Shown: piece after piece, positions 26,720 through 35,740 of the stretch
Layout of the letters: each line of letters starts with the position of its first letter
How positions within the stretch are numbered: the first letter of the stretch is position 1
Assembly (NCBI GenBank): GCA_902574705.1
Contig: CACGOM010000005.1
Coordinates: 1-64,000 of the forward strand
Direction: 5' to 3'
DNA length: 64,000 nucleotides
Source of the DNA: an uncultured Pelagibacteraceae bacterium
GTDB taxonomy: Bacteria > Pseudomonadota > Alphaproteobacteria > Pelagibacterales > Pelagibacteraceae
Notes under the pieces: model-generated
Databases searched by the model: none
Seen by the model: the letters and a program-made list of their open reading frames with translations, nothing else
Told to the model about the DNA's origin: nothing
Position numbers and translations under genes: made by a program

Positions 26720-27817
26720 TGGAAAATGATTTTCAGTCAGAAAAGGTAGAAATAGAAAAAATCAACCTTAAAGTTAAGGAGTTTCTTTGATAAGAAGAAT
26801 TTTTTTAATAGAATTGAAATTTTAAATAAAAAAATTGAAAACCCAAAGTTTTGGCAAAATAAACAAGAAGCAGAAAAAATAATTAAAGAAAAAAAATCTT
26901 GTGAAGATCTAGTTGATTCTTACAAACTAAATCTAAATCAATTTAATGACTTAATAGAATTGCATCAACTAGCTAATGAAGAAAAAAATCAACAAATAAT
27001 AGATGAGGTTTTAATTAAAATTAAAGAGCTAAAAATTAAAGTAAAGAAAAATGAAATTAAATGCTTTTTATCAAATGAAAATGATAAAATGGATTGTTTC
27101 CTCGAAATTCACGCCGGTGCAGGAGGCACAGAGAGTCAAGATTGGGCAGAAATGTTGAGAAGAATGTACATTAAGTGGACGTCTAATAAAGACTTTAAAT
27201 TCAATCTAATAAGTGAACACAAAGGTGATGAGGCAGGAATAAAATCATCTACAATAAAAATAAATGGAGATTATGTTTATGGATATTTAAAATACGAGTC
27301 AGGCATCCATAGACTGGTAAGAATTTCTCCATTTGATTCAGGAGCTAGAAGACACACAAGCTTCGCAAGTGTATGGGTCTATCCAGTATTAGATGATAAC
27401 ATTAAGGTAGAAATTTTAGAAAAAGATTTAAGAATTGATACATATAGATCTAGCGGAGCTGGCGGGCAACATGTTAATACAACTGATAGTGCAGTCAGAA
27501 TAACTCATTTACCATCAAACATTGTTGTACAATGTCAAAATGAGAGATCTCAGCATAAAAATAAAGAAACATGCATGACAATGCTTAAGGCAAGATTATA
27601 CGAGCATGAGTTAAAGAAAAAAGAAAAAGAAGATAAAAGTATTGAAAATTCTAAATCAGATATTGGATGGGGTCATCAAATTAGATCTTATGTTTTACAT
27701 CCTTATAGACTTGTAAAAGATAATAGAACAGGCGAGGAAAGCTCAGACCCAACTAAAATTTTAGATGGAGATATAGATAGCTTTTTAGAAAGCAGCTTAT
27801 ACAAATTAAATGTTTAG
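26719..27817 (+). CDS. prfB: Peptide chain release factor 2 (programmed +1 frameshift)
   Basis: Terminates translation at UGA and UAA. The ORF track shows only 26960-27817, but the gene starts at the ATG at 26719. Frame 1 runs 23 codons to an in-frame TGA (26788-26790). Skipping T26788 continues in the +1 frame from 26789 with 'DKKNFFNRIEILNKK' and 'NPKFWQNKQEAEK', the normal RF2 N-terminal domain. The product is 365 aa, the same as E. coli RF2. 'ISPFDSGARRH' carries the stop-recognition S-P-F tripeptide, and 'GAGGQHVN' carries the GGQ that triggers peptide release. Annotate as join(26719..26787,26789..27817). The 3' end overlaps the AsmA-like gene by 8 bp. Confidence 0.96.
26776..26790 (+). 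promoter_or_regulatory. RF2 autoregulatory frameshift site
   Basis: The sequence AAGGAG TTT CTT TGA contains an internal Shine-Dalgarno-like AAGGAG, a 3-nt spacer, the slippery CTT codon and the in-frame TGA. This is the arrangement known for prfB in E. coli (AGGGGG TAT CTT TGA). When RF2 is scarce, the ribosome pauses at TGA and slips +1 from CTT to TTT, so RF2 controls its own level. Confidence 0.95.
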
Positions 27818-30008
27818 AACTTTTTTTAGAATTTTTGCAATTCTTGCATTTATCTTCATATTTATTTTAGCATATTTAAGTTTTTTTGGATTCAAAACAG
27901 ACAGATTTAATGAGTTTATCAAAACACAAATTATTAAAGAAGATGAAAGACTAAATATAGATATAAAAAATATATTTATAAAATTAAATATTAAAGAAAC
28001 AAGCCTGTCTTTAAATAGTAAAGATATAGATATATTTATTCTTAAAGAAAAACAAAAAATAGCAAATGTTGATATATTAATAGACGCCTTATCGTTAATC
28101 ACAGGAGAAAATAAAATAAAAAAAATAATTATTAATTCAGATCGTAATGAAATAAGAAATTTATTAAATTTTATTAGAATTTATAAAATAAATATTCCTG
28201 TTTTGTATTTACAAAATAGCATTAAGAGAGGACAGATCATTTATAATGTAACTATCAATTTAAAAAATAATAATTTCGATCAAATTGAGCTTAAAGGAAA
28301 AATCAATAATACCGAATTAAATATCCTAGATAAACACAAATATGAAAATATAAGTTTAGATTTTAATTTTAAAAATAATAATTTAAAAATTTCAAATTTA
28401 AAATTCAAATATAAAAACTTAAATTTTAGCAGTAAAAAAATTGAAACTATTATAGGTGATAAAATTATTAGTTTTAAAGGTGATCTAAAAAATTTATTCA
28501 ACTCTGCATTATTATCAAATTTGTTAAATCGGGATATAAAAAAATATATTGATGAAAAGATTTTATTGTCAGCAAATTCAATTTTTGAATTTGAAATTAA
28601 TAAAAAATTTAAAATAAAAAAATATAAATTTAAAAGCAAAGTCAGATTTCAAGATTTGATAATAAATTTAAAAAATATAAATGCAAAAAAATACCTTAAA
28701 GGATTTGATAAAAAGTTATTGCTAAGCGAAGGTTTTTTAGATTTTAATATAAATAGTAAAAAACAAATTAGTATTAAATTCAATTCAAATTATATTTTAA
28801 ATAAAAAACAAAAACCAAAGGAAATTTCAATTAACTATTCAATGGATGGTTCTAATGAACTATATGATCTAAATATTGATTTAATAGAAAATGAAATAAA
28901 TTTTAATCAAATCAATTTCAAAAAAAAAAAAGGTGAAGAATTTAATCTTAATCTAATTCTGACTAGGAAAAAAAATTTATATCAAATTAAAAAACTAGAG
29001 CTTTTTAACTCTAAAAATAAATTCAAAATAAACAATTTTAAATTGTCCAAAAATTTTAAAATAATTGATTTTGATAGTTTGAATGCAAACTATTTCAATA
29101 TAAATGGTTTCAACAATAATATTTCTATAACTAAGAAAAAGAATAAAATAAAAGTAACTTCACCTTCTTTTGATATCAGCTCTGATATAGAAAAAAATCT
29201 TAAAGATACTAAAGATGCTAATATTTTCAAAATTTTTGAGAATATTAATTCCCAAATTAGTTTAAATATAAAATTGGCAAGACTTGATGATAATTATTAC
29301 TTCAATAACTTTAATGGGAATGTAGAAATTAAAAACAATAAAATTAACAATGTGAATTTATCTGCTAAATTCAAAAGAGGTGGAATTTTTAATTATACTA
29401 AAGATAAGTTAGACGGAAGCAAAGTAACCACTGTATTTTCAGATCATGCAAAACCATTTGTAAAAAAGTTTGATTTTATAAAAGGTTTTGAAGATGGAAA
29501 ACTAGATTATACCTCAACACAATTTAAAAATAATACTGAAAAGTCCGAATTAAGAATTTATGATTTTAAACTTAAAGATATGCCTGTATTAACAAAACTT
29601 TTGTCTTTAGCCTCTCTCCAAGGTATAGCAGATCTTGCAACAGGAGAAGGTATAAGATTTAACGAATTCGAAATGTTTTTTGAAAACTCAAAAAATTTAA
29701 TCAAAATTAATGAGATATATGCATTAGGCCCTGCAATCTCAATTTTGATGGAGGGGTATGTGGAAAAAAATAAGCTTGTTAGTTTAAGAGGAACCTTAGT
29801 TCCAGCAACAACTATAAATAAAAATATAGCAAAAATTCCTTTGTTGGGAGAGTTGTTGGTTGGTGATAAATCTGGAGAAGGGGTTTTTGGTGTTAGTTTT
29901 AAAATAAAAGGACCGCCAGATAAGTTAGAGACAAAAGTAAATCCAATTAAAACTTTAACTCCAAGATTTATAACAAGAACTTTAGATAAATTAAAAAAAT
30001 CTAATTAA
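27810..30008 (+). CDS. AsmA/YhdP-like inner-membrane-anchored protein
   Basis: A 732-aa protein with one N-terminal membrane span (about 4-25, 'FFRIFAILAFIFIFILAYL') and a long Lys/Asn/Ile-rich region of repeating short beta-strands. The C-terminal 250 residues are better conserved: 'GGIFNYTKDKLDGSKVTTVFSDHAKPFVKKF', 'ASLQGIADLATGEGIRFNEFEM', 'LRGTLVPATTINKNIAKIPLLGELL' and 'GEGVFGVSFKIKGPPDKLE' follow the AsmA-like C-terminal/DUF3971 pattern. Members of this superfamily are now thought to bridge the periplasm and move phospholipids to the outer membrane. The start overlaps the prfB stop by 8 bp. Family call is good; the specific member is uncertain. Confidence 0.82.
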   Translation: MFRTFFRIFAILAFIFIFILAYLSFFGFKTDRFNEFIKTQIIKEDERLNIDIKNIFIKLNIKETSLSLNSKDIDIFILKEKQKIANVDILIDALSLITGENKIKKIIINSDRNEIRNLLNFIRIYKINIPVLYLQNSIKRGQIIYNVTINLKNNNFDQIELKGKINNTELNILDKHKYENISLDFNFKNNNLKISNLKFKYKNLNFSSKKIETIIGDKIISFKGDLKNLFNSALLSNLLNRDIKKYIDEKILLSANSIFEFEINKKFKIKKYKFKSKVRFQDLIINLKNINAKKYLKGFDKKLLLSEGFLDFNINSKKQISIKFNSNYILNKKQKPKEISINYSMDGSNELYDLNIDLIENEINFNQINFKKKKGEEFNLNLILTRKKNLYQIKKLELFNSKNKFKINNFKLSKNFKIIDFDSLNANYFNINGFNNNISITKKKNKIKVTSPSFDISSDIEKNLKDTKDANIFKIFENINSQISLNIKLARLDDNYYFNNFNGNVEIKNNKINNVNLSAKFKRGGIFNYTKDKLDGSKVTTVFSDHAKPFVKKFDFIKGFEDGKLDYTSTQFKNNTEKSELRIYDFKLKDMPVLTKLLSLASLQGIADLATGEGIRFNEFEMFFENSKNLIKINEIYALGPAISILMEGYVEKNKLVSLRGTLVPATTINKNIAKIPLLGELLVGDKSGEGVFGVSFKIKGPPDKLETKVNPIKTLTPRFITRTLDKLKKSN

Positions 30009-31227
30009 TTTCTATTTTAAAATGTTTTTTTTTACCAATTGAGAGTTTGAAAGAATTTTTGTTTTCTAAATTTATCTCAGAAACCAATAAGTCTTTATCA
30101 ATTTTAGAATCATTTATTTTTATACCGTTGTTTTTAATTAGTCTTTTAATTTCACTTTTTGAATCTTCTAATTTAGCACGTAAAATTAAGTCCGATAAAT
30201 TTTTAGTCTTAAATTCATTATTATTTATTTTTATTACAGGTAATCCTTCATCAGAGGATCTTTCAGAAAAAATTTTTTTTGCCTGTTCAAAGCTTTTTTT
30301 TGACTCTACTTCTCCATGAAGTAATGTTGTAGCATGATTTGCTAATAATATTTTCAAATCATTAATGTTTTCTTTTTTTCTTTTTTCTATTTCTTCAAGA
30401 GATATATCGGTAAACATTTTCAAAAATTTGATTAGATCTCTATCATCTACATTTCTCCAAAATTGCCAATAGTCATATGGGGAAAGTAATTTTTTATCTA
30501 ACCATATAGCTCCAGTTTCTGTTTTCCCCATTTTTGCACCTGACGCTAAAGTTATAAGTGGAGTAGTAAGACCGAATACTTCTTTAGATGAGTACCTTTT
30601 TATTAAATCTACACCATTGACTATATTTCCCCACTGATCGGATCCTCCAATTTGTAAAGCACAATTATGTTTTTTATTCAATTCTAAAAAATCATATGCT
30701 TGCAAAATCATATAATTAAATTCCATATAACTTAATGATTGTTCTCTTTCCAATCTTAGTTTGACGCTATCAAAACTTAACATTTTATTAATTGTAAAAT
30801 GTTTTCCTATATCTCTTAAAAAAGAAATATAATTTAAATTTTTTAACCAATCGTAATTATTTACAAATAAAGGAGACGTATCTTTATTATTGGTGATTAA
30901 GAAATTCTTTAATATTTTTTCAATATTTTTAATATTATTTTCAATCGTTTTTTCCTCTAATATTTGCCTTGTTTTATCTTTACCAGATGGATCACCTATT
31001 CTTGTAGTACCGCCTCCCAGCAATACTATTGGTTGATGACCATGTTTTTGAAGCAATCTTAAGCACATGATTTGAAGCAAGCTTCCAACATGAAGACTGT
31101 CAGCAGTGCAATCAAAACCAATATAAGCTTTAATTTTTCCGTTATATAAAGATTTGCTTAAATTGTCTTCATCTGTGCATTGATAAAAATATCCTCTTTC
31201 ATGGAATTCTTGTAAAAATTTATTCAT
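30001..31227 (-). CDS. tyrS: Tyrosyl-tRNA synthetase
   Basis: A class I synthetase of 408 aa. The HIGH-like motif reads 'HVGS' in 'GFDCTADSLHVGSLL', and the KMSKS-like loop reads 'KMGKT' in 'LASGAKMGKTETGAIWLD', both usual for bacterial TyrRS. 'GGSDQWGNIVNG' binds tyrosine. A C-terminal S4-like RNA-binding region covers roughly residues 340-408 ('LSDLILRAKLEDSKSEIKRLIKNNGIKIND'). The 3' end overlaps the convergent AsmA-like gene by 8 bp, and it diverges from anmK by 46 bp; the tyrS/anmK pairing is common in Alphaproteobacteria. Confidence 0.97.
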   Translation of the reverse strand: MNKFLQEFHERGYFYQCTDEDNLSKSLYNGKIKAYIGFDCTADSLHVGSLLQIMCLRLLQKHGHQPIVLLGGGTTRIGDPSGKDKTRQILEEKTIENNIKNIEKILKNFLITNNKDTSPLFVNNYDWLKNLNYISFLRDIGKHFTINKMLSFDSVKLRLEREQSLSYMEFNYMILQAYDFLELNKKHNCALQIGGSDQWGNIVNGVDLIKRYSSKEVFGLTTPLITLASGAKMGKTETGAIWLDKKLLSPYDYWQFWRNVDDRDLIKFLKMFTDISLEEIEKRKKENINDLKILLANHATTLLHGEVESKKSFEQAKKIFSERSSDEGLPVIKINNNEFKTKNLSDLILRAKLEDSKSEIKRLIKNNGIKINDSKIDKDLLVSEINLENKNSFKLSIGKKKHFKIEIN

Positions 31228-31273
31228 ATAGATAAACTAACTTATACTTATTTATATTTAATCAACAATCAAT

Positions 31274-32371
31274 ATGGATAAAACTATAATTGCATTAGGT
31301 TTAATGAGCGGTACATCGATGGATGGTATAGATGCTTCTTTAATAAAATCAGATGGAGAAGGATATGTTGATTTAATTGGAAATTTGTACCTAAAATACG
31401 ACTCAGAATTGAAAAATTCACTCCATAACTTTTGTAATAAAATAAACTCGTTAAAGAATATTAAGGAAAATGAGGCTGAATACGAGTCTCTTGAAAGAAA
31501 AATAACCGTAGAACATTCAAGAATTGCATTAAAATTAAGTAATAAATTTAATATAAAACCAAATATAATTGGATTTCATGGACAAACAATTCTACACAAG
31601 CCTAGTGAAAAATTTTCTATTCAGATGGGTAATGCTAAACTCCTCTCTCAGTTATTAAAAAATAATATAATTTATCAATTTAGAAAAAAAGATATTAATA
31701 ATGGAGGTGAAGGAGCGCCCCTTACACCAATATTTCATCATACTTTAAGAAAAAAATTAAATCTAAAAGAACCTATTATATTTTTAAATATTGGAGGAAT
31801 TTCAAACTTTACCTTTATAAACAATAATTGTCTTGTTGCTAAAGATATTGGTCCTGGAAATTGTTTAATGGATAATTATACCAAAACAAAAATTAAAACA
31901 GATTATGATATAGATGGTAAATTAGCATCAAGGGGGAAAATAGATAATTCATTGATAAATAATATCTTAGATCATGAATATTATAATTCTGTTAGTAAAC
32001 ATTCTCTCGATATTAAAGATTTTGATATAAATTTTGTTAAAGGTTTATCAATTGAAGATGCTTTGGCCAATCTTAATTATTTTACCGCTAAAATAATATC
32101 TGAAAACATTAAGAAAGAGTTTAATTCTAATATTCCAATTATTTTATGTGGAGGAGGAAGAAAAAATAAAACATTAATATTTAATTTAAAAAAATTGCTA
32201 GTTAATAAATTATTAAATATAGATGATTATAATATTGATGGAGACTTTATAGAATCTCAGGCATTTGCATATTTAAGTATAAGATCACTTTATAAAAAAA
32301 ATATTTCATTTCCACAAACCACTAGAGTTAAAAAACCTATTACAGGAGGAGAATTAATTGTTTATACTTAA
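31274..32371 (+). CDS. anmK: Anhydro-N-acetylmuramic acid kinase
   Basis: Converts 1,6-anhydro-MurNAc released by lytic transglycosylases into MurNAc 6-phosphate, a step of cell-wall recycling. The 365-aa protein opens with 'ALGLMSGTSMDGIDASLI', the phosphate-1 motif of the family, and contains 'IGFHGQTILHKPSEKFSIQMGN', 'NIGGISNFTFI', 'DIGPGNCLMDNY' and 'ILCGGGRKN', all typical of AnmK. Its presence implies peptidoglycan recycling is retained in spite of genome reduction. The 3' end overlaps the convergent hydrolase by 4 bp. Confidence 0.95.
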   Translation: MDKTIIALGLMSGTSMDGIDASLIKSDGEGYVDLIGNLYLKYDSELKNSLHNFCNKINSLKNIKENEAEYESLERKITVEHSRIALKLSNKFNIKPNIIGFHGQTILHKPSEKFSIQMGNAKLLSQLLKNNIIYQFRKKDINNGGEGAPLTPIFHHTLRKKLNLKEPIIFLNIGGISNFTFINNNCLVAKDIGPGNCLMDNYTKTKIKTDYDIDGKLASRGKIDNSLINNILDHEYYNSVSKHSLDIKDFDINFVKGLSIEDALANLNYFTAKIISENIKKEFNSNIPIILCGGGRKNKTLIFNLKKLLVNKLLNIDDYNIDGDFIESQAFAYLSIRSLYKKNISFPQTTRVKKPITGGELIVYT

Positions 32372-33024
32372 AATAAAGCAGACTCTTTTGAAATATATTT
32401 GTTTAAAGTTTTTTTTAAATTTTCTTCAGATTTAGCAAAAAAATGATTTGCATCTGAAATTTGATCAAATTGGACATTTATACCTTTTTGGTTCATAAGC
32501 CTGGTTTTAAGTTCATTAATAGAGTGTACTGGTACTAATTCGTCTTTTTTTCCATAAATGACCATTCCAGACGTTGGACATGGACTCAAAAAACTAAAAT
32601 CATAAACATTAGGCTGTGGAGAAATAATCACAAATCTATTTATTTCTGGTCTACGCATTAAAAGCTGCATAGCTATCAATGATCCAAATGAGAAACCAGC
32701 AATCCAACATTGAGAGTTATCAAAATTTTCTCTTTCAATCCAATCTAGAGCTGCAGCAGCATCAGCTAACTCGCCCTGTCCATTATCAAATTCTCCATCA
32801 CTTTTTCCAACACCTCTAAAATTGACCCTGCAAATCGAAAACTCATTGTCCATAAAAGTATTAAAAGTTTCAACAACAATTTTATTATTCATGGTTCCAC
32901 CATATTGTGGGTGTGGATGTAAAATTAATGCAACTGGAGAAGTTTTTTTTTTGCTTTTATAATATTTTGCCTCTAATCTACCTGCAGGACCCGGAATAAA
33001 TATTTCTACTACTTTGTTTTCCAT
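32368..33024 (-). CDS. Alpha/beta hydrolase of the small dienelactone-hydrolase-like type
   Basis: A 218-aa cytoplasmic alpha/beta-hydrolase-fold protein. 'VALILHPHPQYGGTMNNK' is the oxyanion-hole H-P-H-P-x-x-G-G-x-M-x-N motif of a conserved proteobacterial family, 'VNFRGVGKSDGEFDNGQGE' follows, the nucleophile elbow is 'GFSFGS' (Ser near residue 118), 'IYGKKDELVPV' offers the acid residue, and 'SDANHFF' the catalytic histidine. Substrate is unknown; family members are annotated only generally. It diverges from iscR with the 136-bp regulatory gap between them. Confidence 0.85.
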   Translation of the reverse strand: MENKVVEIFIPGPAGRLEAKYYKSKKKTSPVALILHPHPQYGGTMNNKIVVETFNTFMDNEFSICRVNFRGVGKSDGEFDNGQGELADAAAALDWIERENFDNSQCWIAGFSFGSLIAMQLLMRRPEINRFVIISPQPNVYDFSFLSPCPTSGMVIYGKKDELVPVHSINELKTRLMNQKGINVQFDQISDANHFFAKSEENLKKTLNKYISKESALF

Positions 33025-33107
33025 TGTTATTGATAATTAATCTCAAAAAAAAATTATATTTTTCTACCAAAATAGAGCGACAAATTGCAAGTACTAAAAA
33101 AAATAGG

Positions 33108-33132
33108 ATACTTGACTAATTTAGTCGGGTAT
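33108..33132 (+). promoter_or_regulatory. IscR-type operator upstream of the iscR-suf operon
   Basis: A 25-bp imperfect palindrome with outer ATAC/GTAT arms and inner GACTAA/TTAGTC arms. It matches the consensus bound by [2Fe-2S]-IscR (type 1 site). It overlaps the candidate -35 hexamer of the downstream promoter, so binding should repress iscR and the suf genes when cluster supply is sufficient. The matching regulator is encoded 29 bp downstream. Confidence 0.88.
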
Positions 33133-33139
33133 ATATATA
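33112..33139 (+). promoter_or_regulatory. Promoter of iscR-suf operon
   Basis: TTGACT (33112-33117), one base from the consensus -35, is followed after 16 bp by TATATA (33134-33139); an alternative TATAAG at 18 bp spacing is equally possible. The -35 lies inside the IscR-type palindrome. Expected transcription start is about 15 bp before the iscR ATG. Confidence 0.65.
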
Positions 33140-33160
33140 AGTCAAAAAAAATTAATAAAT

Positions 33161-33568
33161 ATGCGGTTAAATACTAAATCAAGATATGCGGTTATGGCCC
33201 TTGCTGACATGGCCAGTTTTAATCCAAATAAGCCAATAAGTTTAAGAGATATATCTCTAAGACAAAGTATTTCACTGCAATATTTGGAACAAATTTTCTT
33301 AAAATTAAAAAAATACAATATAGTTAGAAGCGTTAGAGGATCCAACGGTGGATATGTGTTATCAAAAAATTCAAACAATATAAAATTGTCAGAGATTTTT
33401 TCAGCTTTAAATGAAAATGTTAAAACAATTGGTTGCGATAAAAATTCAAAAAAAGGATGCAACGGTAGATCAACCAAATGCATAACGCATGATTTATGGG
33501 ATGAGCTAGATTTACATATTAATGCTTTTTTTGAAAATAAAAATTTAGAGGATTTAATTAGAAATTAA
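33161..33568 (+). CDS. iscR: Rrf2-family Fe-S-sensing repressor, IscR-type
   Basis: A 135-aa winged-helix regulator. The N-terminal '[18 protein letters not shown]' and '[38 protein letters not shown]' are the Rrf2 DNA-binding signature. Three cysteines in '[17 protein letters not shown]' plus the following His in 'ITHDLW' reproduce the C-x5-C-x5-C-x2-H ligand set of the IscR [2Fe-2S] cluster. It heads the suf operon, one base before sufB, behind a matching operator. Feedback control of Fe-S cluster assembly by cluster occupancy is the expected mode. Confidence 0.94.
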   Translation: MRLNTKSRYAVMALADMASFNPNKPISLRDISLRQSISLQYLEQIFLKLKKYNIVRSVRGSNGGYVLSKNSNNIKLSEIFSALNENVKTIGCDKNSKKGCNGRSTKCITHDLWDELDLHINAFFENKNLEDLIRN

Positions 33569-33569
33569 A

Positions 33570-35006
33570 ATGAGAGAAAAAGAATTAGAAAAATTAAAAG
33601 ATTATAAATATGGTTTTTCTACAGATATAGAAAATTTTAAAGCTCCCAAAGGTTTAAACGAAGAGGTGATAAGATTTATCTCTAAAATAAAAAAAGAACC
33701 AAAGTGGTTGTTAGATTGGAGACTCAAAGCTTTTGAAAGATTAAAGGTTCTTAAAGAACCAGATTGGCAAAAACCTAAATATCCAAAAATAAATTATCAG
33801 GATTTATATTATTACTCTGCACCTAAAAGTTTTAAGGAAAAACCAAAAAGCCTTGATGAACTTGATCCAAAACTTTTAGAAACTTACAAAAAACTTGGAA
33901 TTCCATTACAAGAGCAAAAACGACTGAACAATATAGCGGTAGATGCAGTTTTTGACTCAGTTTCAGTTGCGACAACTTTTAAAGATAAACTTACTGAGAA
34001 AGGTATTATTTTCTGCTCTATATCTGAGGCAGTACAAAAACATCCAGAATTAGTAAAAAAGTATCTAGGAACAGTAATACCACTAACTGACCATTTTTTT
34101 GCAACTCTAAACTCAGCAGTATTTACTGATGGCTCGTTTGTATATATTCCACCAAATACTAGATGCCCAATGGAGCTCTCAACATACTTTAGAATTAATG
34201 CATCAGACACTGGACAATTCGAGAGAACTTTAATTATTGCTGATAAAGGAAGTTATGTAAGTTATTTAGAAGGTTGCACAGCTCCAATGAGAGATGAAAA
34301 TCAATTACATGCCGCAAACGTTGAATTAATAGCTTTAGATGATGCTGAAATTAAATATTCAACTGTTCAGAATTGGTATCCCGGCGACGAAGATGGCAAG
34401 GGTGGAATATATAATTTTGTAACTAAGAGGGGTCTATGTGAAGGAAATAATTCTAAAATTTCATGGACACAAGTAGAAACAGGATCAGCAATAACCTGGA
34501 AGTATCCAAGCTGTATACTTAAGGGTGATAATTCTATTGGAGAATTTTACTCAATTGCAATAACTAATAACCATCAAAAAGCAGATACTGGTACCAAGAT
34601 GATTCACATCGGCAAAAATACAAAAAGTAAAATTATTTCAAAAGGAATAAGTGCAGGAAAATCAGATATGACATACAGAGGCTTAGTTGATATTTTCAAA
34701 AAAGCAAAAAATTCAAACAATTATACACAATGTGACTCTTTATTGATGGGTAATAAATGCGGAGCACACACCATTCCTTACATTAAGAATAAAAATTCAG
34801 ACTCAACAATCGCGCATGAGGCTACTACTTCTAAAATAAGTGAGGAACAGTTGTACTATTGCCAGCAAAGGGGATTAAACTCTGAAGAAGCTGTAAGTTT
34901 AATTGTTAATGGCTTTTGTAAAGAAGTTTTGCAGCAACTACCAATGGAGTTTGCAGTAGAAGCTCAAAAGTTAGTTGGGATAAGCCTGGAAGGAAGCGTA
35001 GGCTAA
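33570..35006 (+). CDS. sufB: Fe-S cluster assembly scaffold SufB
   Basis: Core subunit of the SufBC2D complex on which Fe-S clusters are built. The 478-aa protein contains '[13 protein letters not shown]' near the N-terminus, the beta-helix region with '[40 protein letters not shown]', and the C-terminal '[12 protein letters not shown]', which holds the cysteine equivalent to E. coli SufB Cys405. '[21 protein letters not shown]' is the SufB/D signature. Its stop overlaps the sufC start by one base. Confidence 0.97.
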   Translation: MREKELEKLKDYKYGFSTDIENFKAPKGLNEEVIRFISKIKKEPKWLLDWRLKAFERLKVLKEPDWQKPKYPKINYQDLYYYSAPKSFKEKPKSLDELDPKLLETYKKLGIPLQEQKRLNNIAVDAVFDSVSVATTFKDKLTEKGIIFCSISEAVQKHPELVKKYLGTVIPLTDHFFATLNSAVFTDGSFVYIPPNTRCPMELSTYFRINASDTGQFERTLIIADKGSYVSYLEGCTAPMRDENQLHAANVELIALDDAEIKYSTVQNWYPGDEDGKGGIYNFVTKRGLCEGNNSKISWTQVETGSAITWKYPSCILKGDNSIGEFYSIAITNNHQKADTGTKMIHIGKNTKSKIISKGISAGKSDMTYRGLVDIFKKAKNSNNYTQCDSLLMGNKCGAHTIPYIKNKNSDSTIAHEATTSKISEEQLYYCQQRGLNSEEAVSLIVNGFCKEVLQQLPMEFAVEAQKLVGISLEGSVG

Positions 35007-35740
35007 TGCTTAAAATTAATAATTTAAAAGCGAACGTTGAAAAAAAATCAATATTGAATGGTTTCAATCTTGAAATAAAAGAGGGAGAAGTTCATGCAAT
35101 TATGGGCCCAAATGGATCGGGAAAAAGCACTTTATCCAACATTCTTTCAGGTAAAAAAGGGTATGAAGTTAGTGGTCAGATTTTATACGAAAATCAAAAT
35201 CTTTTTGATTTAGAGATTGAAGAAAGAGCACATAGAGGTATTTTTTTAGCATTTCAATATCCATTAGAAATCCCCGGCGTCAATACGAATACGTTTCTTA
35301 AAACATCTTTAAATTCTATTAGAAAGGCACGAGGAGAGAAGGAGCTAGACGCAATTGAATTTTTAAATCTGGTAAAAAATAAATCAAAAGAATTAAAGTT
35401 TGATGAAGAAAAATTAAGTAGACAGCTTAATGTAGGGTTTTCAGGTGGTGAAAAAAAGAAAAATGAAATCTTACAAATGTCAATTTTAAATCCAAAGCTT
35501 TCGATTTTAGATGAAACAGATTCAGGATTAGATATTGATGCTCTTAAAATAGTAGCTGATGGAGTAAATTCTTTAAGAAAAAAAAATAATTCTTTTCTAA
35601 TTATAACCCACTATCAAAGATTGCTAGATTACATTAAGCCAGACTTTGTTCATGTATTAATGAATGGAAAAATAATTAAGTCTGGCGGTCCAGAATTAGC
35701 TTTAGAGCTTGAAAAAAAAGGATATGAAAATTTTAATTAA
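35006..35740 (+). CDS. sufC: Fe-S cluster assembly ATPase SufC
   Basis: ABC-type ATPase that drives conformational change in the SufBCD scaffold. The 244-aa protein has Walker A 'GPNGSGKST' (about 32-40), the Q-loop 'FLAFQYPLEIPG' typical for SufC, the signature 'FSGGEKKKNEILQM' and Walker B 'LSILDETDSGLDID'. The D-loop 'DSGLDID' and switch histidine 'LIITHYQRLL' are intact. It sits between sufB and sufD with overlapping or abutting ends, indicating stoichiometric coupling. Confidence 0.97.
   Translation: MLKINNLKANVEKKSILNGFNLEIKEGEVHAIMGPNGSGKSTLSNILSGKKGYEVSGQILYENQNLFDLEIEERAHRGIFLAFQYPLEIPGVNTNTFLKTSLNSIRKARGEKELDAIEFLNLVKNKSKELKFDEEKLSRQLNVGFSGGEKKKNEILQMSILNPKLSILDETDSGLDIDALKIVADGVNSLRKKNNSFLIITHYQRLLDYIKPDFVHVLMNGKIIKSGGPELALELEKKGYENFN

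Noticed and set aside
26719-26960. prfB as a pseudogene or 5'-truncated gene
   Set aside because: The in-frame TGA is the programmed frameshift site with correct upstream SD-like element and slippery codon; the +1 frame gives a full RF2.
28280-28639. Minus-strand ORF of 119 aa inside the AsmA-like gene
   Set aside because: Its Phe/Leu-rich sequence is the mirror of Lys/Asn codons; no start signal or known family.
33884-34210. Minus-strand ORF of 108 aa inside sufB
   Set aside because: Antisense to a strongly conserved part of SufB, with no independent support.
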